From positions 649,109-713,108 of the forward strand of contig NZ_LMEH01000002.1 in assembly GCF_001425325.1 (NCBI RefSeq): a DNA stretch of 64,000 nucleotides, written 5' to 3'. Each line of letters starts with the position of its first letter. The stretch's first letter is position 1. A program made the translations under genes and the position numbers. The notes under the pieces were generated by a model that did no database searches, was not told where the DNA came from, and saw only the letters and a program-made list of their open reading frames with translations. Positions 45,201 to 53,195 of the stretch are shown piece by piece. The DNA is from Leifsonia sp. Root1293. GTDB taxonomy: Bacteria > Actinomycetota > Actinomycetes > Actinomycetales > Microbacteriaceae.

Positions 45201-48200
45201 GGCGGTGCCGGGCGGCCAGCTGAGCTTCGGCTACACCGTGCGCGACTCCAACGGTGCCGAGGCATCGGGCGTCGTGCGAGTGGGCGTGCTCGACTCCGAG
45301 CTGGCTGACACCGCTCCGGTCACCTTCAGCGACTTCGCCCGCGTCCAGAGCGGCGCCGCGACTCCCGTGCGCATCCAGCCCCTCGACAACGACCGCGACC
45401 CCGCCCAGGGCGAGCTCGAACTGATCGCACTCGAGCCGAACGCCCCGGCCGGAACCAGCGAGTACGACAGGCTCGAGCGCCTGATCGACTCCAAGACGTC
45501 GATCGCCGACGGACGCGTGCTCCTGAACGCCGGCGAAGTGACGGGCACGAACTCCTACGTCTACACCGTGCGCTCCGATGCATCGTCGAGCACGGCACAG
45601 GGACTCATCGTCGTCGCCGTGAGCGACGAGGTCGGCGCCGACAACCCGATCGTCAGCGACACGGTGCTGACGGCACGGACCCGGGGCGACCTGTCGACTT
45701 CGGGCGTCGACGTGCTCTCGGGCAAGGTCACGTGGTCTTCGGGAGACGTCTCGGGGCTGAAACTTCGCCTCTGGGGCGACAGGGCGCAATCGCGCTACGA
45801 GGTCGACGGATGGCGCATCACCGGCTCGCTGCCCGCCAAGGGCGATCTCGTTCCCTTCCAGGTGACGGCCACGGATGCGGCAGGCGACGTCGTCGTCTCC
45901 TACGGATTCCTGCGCATCCCCGCCTTCGACAACATGCGCGTTCAGCTGAAGTCGGCCATCGACCCGGTGCAAGTCGATGAGGAGAAGTCGGCCACGATCG
46001 ACGTCCGCGACCTCGTCGACCTGCCGGCATCCGACGACGTGCAACTGCGCGACGGCGCGTTCACCACCCAGCGCCCTGCTGCCACCTGCACGGCGAGCGG
46101 CAAGGACGACGCCGTGTACTCCGCAGGCCGCGAGGCGCCCTGGATCGACTCCTGCCTCGTGCCGCTGCGCATCGACGGGCAGTCGACCTGGTCGTACGTC
46201 GTGGTGCCCGTCGCCATCAGGCCGAAGAACCCGCAGGCCATCCTGTCGGCGCTCTCGCGCACGATCGCGCCGGCCGCATCCGAGACCGTCGCGCTCTACG
46301 ACTCCATGACCACCTGGGAGGGCGACCGCGAGGGCGACAGGTCGAAGCTCGACTACAGCGTGGCCTACGACGGAGCCTCCTTCGTCATGACGCAGAACGG
46401 GGCCGAGGTCTCGTTCGAGGCGAGGGCGGATGCACGTCCGGGAACCCGCGAGACGGCGACGGTGTCGGTGTCGGCCTTCGGCGGCCTGAGCGCGGCGATC
46501 ACGCTGGTGGTCGGGGTCGCCCCGGTCGACGCTCCGCGCGGTGCCAACTTCACCGAGAAGTGCACGGTGAGCGCGGGCACCTGCTCGGTCCCCGTCGTGG
46601 GTGTCTCGGGGGAGTACGACCCGTTCTCGGGCAAGACGGGCGCGGGCCTGAAGCTCGTGAGCATCGGCTCGGGCGGCGGGGTGGCCTGCGATGTGGCCAC
46701 TGTCGCGGCATCCGGTGACACCGCGGTCAGTGCCGTCTTCCCCTCGGGACAGGATGCCTTCGGCGGGGAGTGCGTGGTGCCGTTCACCGTGGCCGACGCC
46801 CAAGGACGCACGGGAACCGGACAACTCACGATCGACGTGCAGGGCTATCCCCAGCGGCCGTCGTCCATCTCGACCCGGTCGTACACGGGCTCGAGCGTGA
46901 CGCTCGACGTGGCGCTCGGCGAAGCGGCGAGGGCGCATCCGGAGCTCACGGGTGTCGCCGTCTACAGCGGCGGGCGCCAGCAGTCCGCCGACTGCTCGCC
47001 CTCGGTGGCCGGCGTCTACTCCTGCACGATCTCGGGCCTGGCCAACGGTGAGAAGCACGACTACACGGCGCGGGCGGTCAATGCCGTCGGCGAATCGGGC
47101 GACACCTCCTCGGTCACGACGTGGGCATATGAGGCTCCACGCATCGGCGATGCATCGGCGGTTCCCGTCTACGTCGACGGCCGCACGGCACCGAACAACG
47201 CCGTCGTCGAGTTGACGGTGGCCTCCTCGGACGACACCCAGGCGTTCCGGATTCTCGAGCGCGATCAGACCATCAACCGTTCGGGCAGGACGACCACGGA
47301 ACGCCTCGACCTGGCTCCAGGAACCCAGGTGCTGACGATCGTGCCCATCAGCCGGTTCCAGCCCCCGATCTCGGGCTCGACCGACGGAGCATCCGTCGTC
47401 GTCACCGTCGAAGGCGCCGGGAGCCCGATCATCACCAACGGCGTGACCGCGTCGGCGGCGACGAACTCCTCGCTCACCGTCGGCGGAGCAGATGTCAACG
47501 CCAATGGAAGCGCCAAGCCGGTCGAGCGCCTCTACGTCGCGTGGCGCAACGGCGGGGAGCCGCAGTGCCGGGTGAACGGCAAGGGCGGATCGCTCTCCAT
47601 CTCCGGCGGCGAGGTGCAGGGTGCCGGCCCGACGCTGGCCGGGCTGGCCGAGTTCGAGGTCTACCAGGTCAAGGCCTGCGTCAGCAACGGCTTCGGTGTC
47701 GCCTCCTCGAGTTCGACCCAGGTGCTCACCTTCGTGGCGGTCGACGCGCCGTCCGGCGACAACACCTACGCCGTCGCGACCACACCCGAGGGCGGCGACC
47801 TGAACTACAGCTACGGGCTCGAGCGCGGGCCGTCGCTCCAGGCTCGCCGAGGCTTCGAGATGCAGTACTACCTCTACGGCCAGTGGCGGGACGAGTTCTC
47901 CCTCTCCGACGACGGCGGGCCCGGCACAGTGAAGGCGCGGGAGTGCCGAAAGAACTTCGGGCTGTACTGCTCGGGCGAGACCGGCATCTCGGGCAATGTG
48001 CCGACGACGGTCTCGGTGGAGTTCGACGATCCGAACAACCAGGACGACGGCTGCTGGGTCGACACCACGAACCCGGGCGACCTCGTGTCGGTCTCCGCCG
48101 CAGCGCGTGGTTCCTACGCCGTGTCCGGCTTCACCTTCTCCGCCGACAGGTTGCAGGCCGACTTCACCGTGACGTTCACGGGCTCGTTCGCGCCGCTGCA

Positions 48201-48306
48201 GGGGATCACCCACACCGTTCCCATCTGCGCTCCGCCGCCACCGCCGGATCCGACCCCGGAGCCGACGCCGACCGAGACGCCCCCGGCCGAACCAGTCACC
48301 CCGTGA
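42238..48306 (+). CDS. Giant membrane-anchored multi-domain surface protein (propeller-like, Ig-like, Fn3)
   Basis: This 2022-residue protein has one N-terminal hydrophobic anchor at about residues 12-35 and is otherwise extracytoplasmic. Residues about 45-400 look like a beta-propeller-type repeat region. From about 428 there is a string of Ig/cadherin-like domains ('VAVDDAFGVRSGQLVLLPVLLNDHDP', 'PQALSARVLTGQSVSI'), then an Fn3-like segment from about 1539 ('ISGLANGEKHDYTARAVNAVGESG'), and a Pro/Thr tail from about 1997. No LPXTG motif is seen. It is coupled to the kinase gene upstream. Comparable Ig-like giants precede MoxR-DUF58-transglutaminase genes in other actinobacteria. A cell-surface scaffold role is inferred. 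Confidence 0.85.
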   Translation: MSTPRTTRRPARSAIIAAVSSIAVLGVVVTLAVTAEGYEATEVPRVESSVWVTRDSGLYARVNTDLAEIDTVRAVDDPNEVVQAGAASSVYSQGLRQRWPIDAANPIDLVEADDAEAEVDAPASAAESTPAGTREVVSAGSHVLYRTDTGQVYLGGVGTDASVTPIDPLAEEAASAAPTEGPADGGDGADGDAEPATYVADAVSVSPAGLVALYSAEEQAVRSYDATTGSFLGSPVELASAPEADAAVALSVVGDGWVLLSGGRAWISDRDAPVDVDVDDAALLQSGSDDGSSALIADGNGLVELDLERATSRRIAQASGTPAQPVVVGDDAHAAWVGTSVGAIWSRSTGETTPLTIPDDALDNAEAVNPVIRSNGDRAVLNETTSGLLWTLPDGEAIPRDEWSVDEDDDEQEGAIVVDDVAEPEPPVAVDDAFGVRSGQLVLLPVLLNDHDPNKKDVLTIDPASVTGLSDEGFGAVSVVASGQSLAVRVKAGEGETSFQYAVTDGTATSKPATVTLSVKAPEEQTAPAWCGVEACQQDWPTPQVLPGGTVIVPVLNAWVDPEGDPVILSDARTVDSEAPVTVVPMADGRVAVRHSDPNGADGVVDVLVTVTDAGGASAEKTLSVVVTGSPTLEAAPVAVTAAVDETVSVAVADHVTGGSGSFRLVDAVASSTSEQGLIVSPNAAAGEIELSASEPGQYVVTYSVVDTVSQSEQSAIVRLTVVGEGVPLAMAPLTAFVRAGEDTSVDVFGAVSNTTGRVLVLSSAESTDAALNVGVVDSAQLRVSGSTPDGLPGLIGRANVTVADGAGAAVTGSVAVFLAPSVSAVSPIALPDAVTVRAGALVRIPVTANDVSPRGARLVVSPEVAGSGTAGELAFAAGDSVRYLAPSQAGTYNIGYSVALESDPSRTDNTTITVTVLPPGANRAPKPQALSARVLTGQSVSIRVPSYGVDPDGDAVILVGTEQPPVNSGTASVSAEGNAIVYTAPGSAVPGGQLSFGYTVRDSNGAEASGVVRVGVLDSELADTAPVTFSDFARVQSGAATPVRIQPLDNDRDPAQGELELIALEPNAPAGTSEYDRLERLIDSKTSIADGRVLLNAGEVTGTNSYVYTVRSDASSSTAQGLIVVAVSDEVGADNPIVSDTVLTARTRGDLSTSGVDVLSGKVTWSSGDVSGLKLRLWGDRAQSRYEVDGWRITGSLPAKGDLVPFQVTATDAAGDVVVSYGFLRIPAFDNMRVQLKSAIDPVQVDEEKSATIDVRDLVDLPASDDVQLRDGAFTTQRPAATCTASGKDDAVYSAGREAPWIDSCLVPLRIDGQSTWSYVVVPVAIRPKNPQAILSALSRTIAPAASETVALYDSMTTWEGDREGDRSKLDYSVAYDGASFVMTQNGAEVSFEARADARPGTRETATVSVSAFGGLSAAITLVVGVAPVDAPRGANFTEKCTVSAGTCSVPVVGVSGEYDPFSGKTGAGLKLVSIGSGGGVACDVATVAASGDTAVSAVFPSGQDAFGGECVVPFTVADAQGRTGTGQLTIDVQGYPQRPSSISTRSYTGSSVTLDVALGEAARAHPELTGVAVYSGGRQQSADCSPSVAGVYSCTISGLANGEKHDYTARAVNAVGESGDTSSVTTWAYEAPRIGDASAVPVYVDGRTAPNNAVVELTVASSDDTQAFRILERDQTINRSGRTTTERLDLAPGTQVLTIVPISRFQPPISGSTDGASVVVTVEGAGSPIITNGVTASAATNSSLTVGGADVNANGSAKPVERLYVAWRNGGEPQCRVNGKGGSLSISGGEVQGAGPTLAGLAEFEVYQVKACVSNGFGVASSSSTQVLTFVAVDAPSGDNTYAVATTPEGGDLNYSYGLERGPSLQARRGFEMQYYLYGQWRDEFSLSDDGGPGTVKARECRKNFGLYCSGETGISGNVPTTVSVEFDDPNNQDDGCWVDTTNPGDLVSVSAAARGSYAVSGFTFSADRLQADFTVTFTGSFAPLQGITHTVPICAPPPPPDPTPEPTPTETPPAEPVTP

Positions 48307-48361
48307 CGACTCGCTGCAGGCAGCCCTACTTCCCCAGCATCCTTCGAGAGGACCCAACAGC

Positions 48362-49327
48362 ATGACGATCGCCCCCGAGCAGGCCGCCTGGTTCACCGAC
48401 ACGTTCTCGCTGCTCGCCGACAACGTCGAGCAGGCCATCCTGGGCAAGCGCCACGTGGTCGAACTGGTGCTGGCGACAGCCATCAGCGAGGGGCACGTGC
48501 TGCTCGAGGACTTCCCCGGCACGGGCAAGACCGCCCTGGCGCGCGCCATCGGCCAGACCATCACCGGAACGAACTCGCGCATCCAGTTCACGCCGGACCT
48601 GCTGCCAGGCGACATCACGGGCATCACGGTCTACGACCAGAAGAAGGGCGAGTTCGAGTTCCACGCCGGCCCGATCTTCGCCAACATCGTGCTCGCCGAC
48701 GAGATCAACCGCGCCAGCCCGAAGACGCAGTCGGCGCTGTTGGAGGTCATGGAGGAGGGCAACGTGACCATCGACGGCGTCACCCGTGCCGTCGGAGATC
48801 CCTTCCTCGTCCTGGCGACGCAGAACCCGATCGAACAGGGCGGCACCTACCGTCTGCCCGAGGCGCAGCTCGACCGCTTCATGATCAAGACCAGCATCGG
48901 CTACCCGGATGAGGCCGCGACCCTCCGCATCCTGCAGGGTGTCTCCCAGCCGAAGGGCGAGCTGACCGGCATCGTCTCGCCCGACACACTGGTGACCATG
49001 ACCGACATGTCGCGCAGCGTCTACGTCAACCCGCTGATCTCCGACTACATCATGCGCATCGTCGACGCCACGCGTCGGGCCACCGAGGTGCGCCTCGGCG
49101 TGAGCGTGCGTGGAGCCATCTCCCTGTCGAAGCTGGTGATGACCTGGGCGGCTGCCCACGGCCGCACCTTCGTCACCCCCGACGACGTGCGCGATCTCGC
49201 CATCCCCGCATTCAGCCACCGCCTCGTGCTCGAGCCGGAGGCGGAGTTCGACGGCGTCACCGCTGCCGCCGTGATCGGGCAGATCCTGCTCGACGTCACC
49301 CCGCCGCGTGAGAATGGGGCTGCGTGA
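48362..49327 (+). CDS. MoxR-family AAA+ ATPase
   Basis: This 321-residue AAA+ chaperone has Walker A (FPGTGKTALARA), Walker B (VLADEINRASPKTQSALLE), sensor 1 ('LVLATQNPIEQGGTYRLPEAQLDRF') and a C-terminal lid domain. MoxR proteins assist maturation of partner proteins, often with a DUF58 partner carrying a degenerate VWA fold, which is exactly the next gene. ATG 48362 is 55 bases after the giant surface protein. The GTGA overlap with DUF58 shows coupling. Confidence 0.95.
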   Translation: MTIAPEQAAWFTDTFSLLADNVEQAILGKRHVVELVLATAISEGHVLLEDFPGTGKTALARAIGQTITGTNSRIQFTPDLLPGDITGITVYDQKKGEFEFHAGPIFANIVLADEINRASPKTQSALLEVMEEGNVTIDGVTRAVGDPFLVLATQNPIEQGGTYRLPEAQLDRFMIKTSIGYPDEAATLRILQGVSQPKGELTGIVSPDTLVTMTDMSRSVYVNPLISDYIMRIVDATRRATEVRLGVSVRGAISLSKLVMTWAAAHGRTFVTPDDVRDLAIPAFSHRLVLEPEAEFDGVTAAAVIGQILLDVTPPRENGAA

Positions 49328-50694
49328 GCTCTCCGACCGAATCCCGCATCAGCCGAACCTCGGCTGCGACGGGAACCCGCACGCGTGCAGCGACGGTCAC
49401 GCGCTACGCCGAGACCCGGCGCGGCGCCGTGGCCGGCGCGGTGTTCGGCGTGCGTCGGGCGACGCGGGTCGGCGCGAGCGCGCTGCGGCGTGCGGTGGAG
49501 TGGACCCGTGAGACCGTCTCGCCGGCGGGGCTGGTGCTGGTCGTCGCCGTCATCGGCGGTGTCATCGCGGGGGCTGGCTTCGGCTGGGTCGAGGCCTGGG
49601 TGGTCGCAGCGATCGCGGCCCTGCTGCTGCTGGCCTGCGTGCCGTTCCTGCTCGGCGCCCACGACTACAGGCTCCAGCTGGTGCTCGAGCGCGACAGGGT
49701 CGTCGCAGGCAGCACGGTCGCCGGTCACCTCGACCTGGTGAACCGTGGCGAGAGGGCGTCGCTGCCCGGCGTCGTCGACATCCCCGTCGGGCGCGGGCTC
49801 GTCGAGGTGCACGTTCCGCTCCTGCGCGCCGGCGCCCAGCACCGCGAGAAGCTGACCATCGGGGCCGAGCGTCGCGGCGTCATCGACGTGGGTCCGATGA
49901 CGATCTCGCGCGGCGACCCCCTCGGCATCCTGCACCGTGACATGAGCTGGCCCGACGTGCAGAGGGTCTTCGTCCATCCCGTCACCGTGGCCATTCCGAG
50001 CACCAGCGCCGGTCTCATCCGCGACCTCGAGGGAACACCGACGAGCGACCTGACCGACTCGGACCTGTCCTTCCACGCCGTGCGCGACTACGTCATCGGC
50101 GACTCGCAGCGGCACGTGCACTGGAAGGCGACGGCCCGCACGGGCAAGCTGATGGTGCGTCAGTTCGAGGAGTCGCGGCACGCTCGCATCGCCATCCTGC
50201 TCGATCTCGACACGGCCGAGTTCGAGACCGACGACGAGTTCGAGATGGCCGTGAGCGCTGCCTCGTCGCTCGGCCTCAACGGGGTACGCGAGGGCCGCGA
50301 CGTGCTCGTCGCGGTGAGTGCCCCGATTCCCGAGTTCTCTCGCGATGCCGTCATGAGCATCAACACCGTTCCGACGCAGACCCCGAAGGCCATGCTCGAC
50401 GGCATGGCCGCCATCGAGTCCCGCGCCAACGTGATGCGACTCGAGGCCGTCACGGCCCTCACCGCCCAGAGCTTCCCCGATCTGTCGATCGCCTTCCTCG
50501 TGACCGGATCACGGATGCCGCTGACGCGCATGCGCCAGGCCGCCATCACCCTGCCGGCCCGCATCCGCACCGTCGCCGTGCGCTGCGAGCCCGGGGCCGA
50601 ACCCAGCATCCGCACGGCCCGCGAGATCACCGTGATCACGATCGGTGCCCTCGACGACCTGACCAAACTCCTCGCCAGAGGAGCCATCCGATGA
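49324..50694 (+). CDS. DUF58 membrane protein (MoxR partner)
   Basis: This 456-residue protein has a basic N-terminus, two adjacent membrane helices at about residues 60-115, and the DUF58 core 'FHAVRDYVIGDSQRHVHWKATARTGKLMVRQFEE' at about 250-280, followed by a VWA-like domain ('HARIAILLDLDTAEF'). It starts at GTG 49324 overlapping MoxR and ends overlapping the transglutaminase-like gene by ATGA. DUF58 proteins act with MoxR, probably in assembly of envelope complexes. Confidence 0.93.
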   Translation: MSSPTESRISRTSAATGTRTRAATVTRYAETRRGAVAGAVFGVRRATRVGASALRRAVEWTRETVSPAGLVLVVAVIGGVIAGAGFGWVEAWVVAAIAALLLLACVPFLLGAHDYRLQLVLERDRVVAGSTVAGHLDLVNRGERASLPGVVDIPVGRGLVEVHVPLLRAGAQHREKLTIGAERRGVIDVGPMTISRGDPLGILHRDMSWPDVQRVFVHPVTVAIPSTSAGLIRDLEGTPTSDLTDSDLSFHAVRDYVIGDSQRHVHWKATARTGKLMVRQFEESRHARIAILLDLDTAEFETDDEFEMAVSAASSLGLNGVREGRDVLVAVSAPIPEFSRDAVMSINTVPTQTPKAMLDGMAAIESRANVMRLEAVTALTAQSFPDLSIAFLVTGSRMPLTRMRQAAITLPARIRTVAVRCEPGAEPSIRTAREITVITIGALDDLTKLLARGAIR

Positions 50695-53195
50695 GCCGGC
50701 GTCTCGCGGCTCGGGAGCGCCGCACCGACCGCGCCATCGAGCTGTGGGGTCTCGGCTACCTCGTGCTCGGCGTCGTGCTCGCCACCGTCGCCGCCTGGCC
50801 GGTGTACCAGTCCTGGCGCGTCGTGCTCGTGGCCGTCGTGGGCGCCGTCATCGGCGGAGGGATCGCCCTGCTGGCGCGTCGCCTCGCCTGGCGCGGCATC
50901 ACCGGCGCCCTGCTCACCGCGCTCGTCGCTGTCGCCGCGTACGCCGTCGTCGTGGTGCCCGTCGCCATTCCCTCAGCGGTCACCGGCATCCCCGGCATCG
51001 CCCGCGGCATCCGGGACGGCATCGTCGGAGTCGTCGTGGGCTGGAAGCAGCTGCTCACCCTCGACCTTCCGCTCGGCGAGTACCAGGCGGTGCTCGTTCC
51101 CTTCCTGATCGTGACCCTCGTGGGCACCCTCCTCGGCACGATCCTCGTCCTGCGTGACGACCGATGGACACCGCTGGCCGCCCTGCCCGTCGTCGCCATG
51201 GTGCTGTTCGGGGTGGCCTTCGGCTCGAGCGAGACCAGCCCGGCCGCCGACCTGTTCGGCATCGAACTGCCTGCTCCGCGCGAACTGCTCCTCGCCGTGC
51301 TCACCCTGCTCCTCACCGTCGGCTGGCTGCTCGGCCGATCGAGGCTGGTGCGGGCCAGGGCTCTGGCCCGAGCCCGCGGCGGGACCATCAGCGGCGGCGG
51401 AGGGTCGGTCTGGATCGCCGTGCGCCGCAACGCCCTGGCCGTCGGCCTGATCGTCGTCGCGCTGGTCGGCGGAATCGCCGTCGCCCCGGCCGCGGCCCAG
51501 CTCGCCGATCGCGACGCGCTGCGCGACGGAATCGACCCCGGCATCGTCGTGCAGAAGCAGCCCAGCCCGCTGAGCGACTATCGCGGCTGGTTCGGCGTCG
51601 ACTCCTTCGACACCGAGCTGTTCCGGGTCTCCGGCGACGTCGAGCGCGTCGGCAGGGTTCCGCTCGCCGTGCTGGACGACTACGACGGCGAGACCGTGCA
51701 TGTCGCATCCGACACCCGATTCTCCCGCCTGCCGCGATCGGCCGGAGCCGGCGACGACCGCATCGACCTCGGAGTGCGGATCGGGGAGGGATACAGCGGG
51801 GTCTGGGTGCTCTCGCCGTCTGCTCTCGCCGCCGCACCGGACTTCGCCGGTCCGCGCGCCGAGGCCCTCGACGACGGGTTCGCCATCGCCGCCGATGGAG
51901 GGGGAGCCGTGGACGTGGCCCCGGCCGGTGATGACTTCGGACTCGTTCCCGGGGACTCGTACACCCTGACGGCCGATGAGCAGAAGGCGCCGGCGGACTT
52001 CGACTCGGCCACGGGGGCCGCGACCGGGCTGGACCCTGACGAGTACCCGGCACTGCTGGAGTGGGCGTCGCTGCAGGAACTGCCGCGAACCGGCGCCGGA
52101 CTGGCCGAGATCATCGACAGACTGCGTGCCCGTGGCTACCTGAGCCACGCCCTGCTCGACGATGCCGACTCCACCAGCTGGATCGAGGCGTTGAAGGCCG
52201 ACGGCCGCTACAGCTTCATCTCGAGCTACGCCGGGCATTCCCGAGCGCGCATCGAGACCCTCTTCACCTCGCTGGTCGACCAGCAGCGCCGGGCCGGTGA
52301 GAAGGCCAAGGATGCGACGCTGGTCGCGGCGATCGGCGACGACGAGCAGTTCTCCGTCGCCGCCGCCCTGCTGGCCCGTGAGTGGGGATTCCAGTCGCGC
52401 GTGGTCGTCGGCATCCGCCTGCCGGCCGCAGAGGAGGTGCCCGGCATCCCGGTGTGCACCGAGGTGTGCACGGGCTCGCAGATGAGCGCCTGGGTGGAGG
52501 TGCGCGATCCACGCGGGGGCTGGGTGCCGTTCGACGTCACGCCGCAGTTTGCCAAGGCCCCGACAGCCATCACCGAGGGCGAGCAGCTGCCCGAGAACCC
52601 GACGGTTCCCGACGACGCTCAGAGCGAGGCCGTCGACCCGCCGCAGGCGCAGAGCGACGCGAGCGACGCCGACGTGGTTCCGACGGGGGACGACGCCGGG
52701 ACCGCTGCTGGATTCTGGCCCGTCGTCCGCGGTGTCGCCATCGGAGCGCTGGCACTCCTGCTCCTGCTGCTCCCTGTCGCGGCCATCGTGCTGGCCAAGG
52801 TGCTGCGGCGCCGGTTCCGCCGTGGGGCCAGCGACCCCGAGGTGCGGATCGTCGGCGCCTGGGAGGAACTCGTCGACGCCTACTCCGACGCCGACGTGCC
52901 GTTCGACAGGCTGCCGAGCCGGCTGCTGCTCGCCAGGTCGGCCGGTCGTGCAGCGGCCGGGCAGCTGGCCAGAGAGGTCGACAGGGCCGTCTTCTCGGAG
53001 CATCCGCCCAGCACTGCCGACGCCGATTCCGCCTGGAGCATCGTCGACGACGAGCGTCAGACCCTGCGTGCCGGCTCGTCGTTCTGGAAGCGCCTCGGCA
53101 CAGCCCTCACCCTGCGATCGTTCATCGCTCGCATCCGCACCTCGAACCGGCCCATCACAGTGCCTCTCAGCATGCGCAAGGAGATCGCTCCATGA
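50691..53195 (+). CDS. Transglutaminase-like membrane protein with substituted catalytic residues
   Basis: This 834-residue protein has about six N-terminal helices, an extracytoplasmic region, a transglutaminase-core-like domain at about 490-620, and a further helix near 680-710 with a cytoplasmic tail. The pattern matches DUF3488/transglutaminase proteins paired with MoxR-DUF58. In the core, the usual '(G)xCEQF' reads D-D-E-Q-F, with Asp551 in the Cys position, and the usual 'HAWVEV' reads S-A-W-V-E-V, with Ser599 in the His position; Asp615 ('FDVTP') remains. It should therefore be inactive as a Cys protease or transglutaminase and act as a binding scaffold. ATGA overlaps join it to both neighbours. 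Confidence 0.88.
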   Translation: MSRRLAARERRTDRAIELWGLGYLVLGVVLATVAAWPVYQSWRVVLVAVVGAVIGGGIALLARRLAWRGITGALLTALVAVAAYAVVVVPVAIPSAVTGIPGIARGIRDGIVGVVVGWKQLLTLDLPLGEYQAVLVPFLIVTLVGTLLGTILVLRDDRWTPLAALPVVAMVLFGVAFGSSETSPAADLFGIELPAPRELLLAVLTLLLTVGWLLGRSRLVRARALARARGGTISGGGGSVWIAVRRNALAVGLIVVALVGGIAVAPAAAQLADRDALRDGIDPGIVVQKQPSPLSDYRGWFGVDSFDTELFRVSGDVERVGRVPLAVLDDYDGETVHVASDTRFSRLPRSAGAGDDRIDLGVRIGEGYSGVWVLSPSALAAAPDFAGPRAEALDDGFAIAADGGGAVDVAPAGDDFGLVPGDSYTLTADEQKAPADFDSATGAATGLDPDEYPALLEWASLQELPRTGAGLAEIIDRLRARGYLSHALLDDADSTSWIEALKADGRYSFISSYAGHSRARIETLFTSLVDQQRRAGEKAKDATLVAAIGDDEQFSVAAALLAREWGFQSRVVVGIRLPAAEEVPGIPVCTEVCTGSQMSAWVEVRDPRGGWVPFDVTPQFAKAPTAITEGEQLPENPTVPDDAQSEAVDPPQAQSDASDADVVPTGDDAGTAAGFWPVVRGVAIGALALLLLLLPVAAIVLAKVLRRRFRRGASDPEVRIVGAWEELVDAYSDADVPFDRLPSRLLLARSAGRAAAGQLAREVDRAVFSEHPPSTADADSAWSIVDDERQTLRAGSSFWKRLGTALTLRSFIARIRTSNRPITVPLSMRKEIAP

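Noticed and set aside
44716-48627. 1303-codon open frame on the minus strand
   Set aside because: It is antisense to the Ig/Fn3 giant, whose domains and coupling are clear. Long antisense frames are expected at this GC content, and its product is Arg/Gly/His-rich without domains.
52382-53191. Upstream extension of the membrane FHA frame
   Set aside because: It lies inside the transglutaminase-like gene in another frame; the ATG at 53192 overlapping the stop is the natural start.
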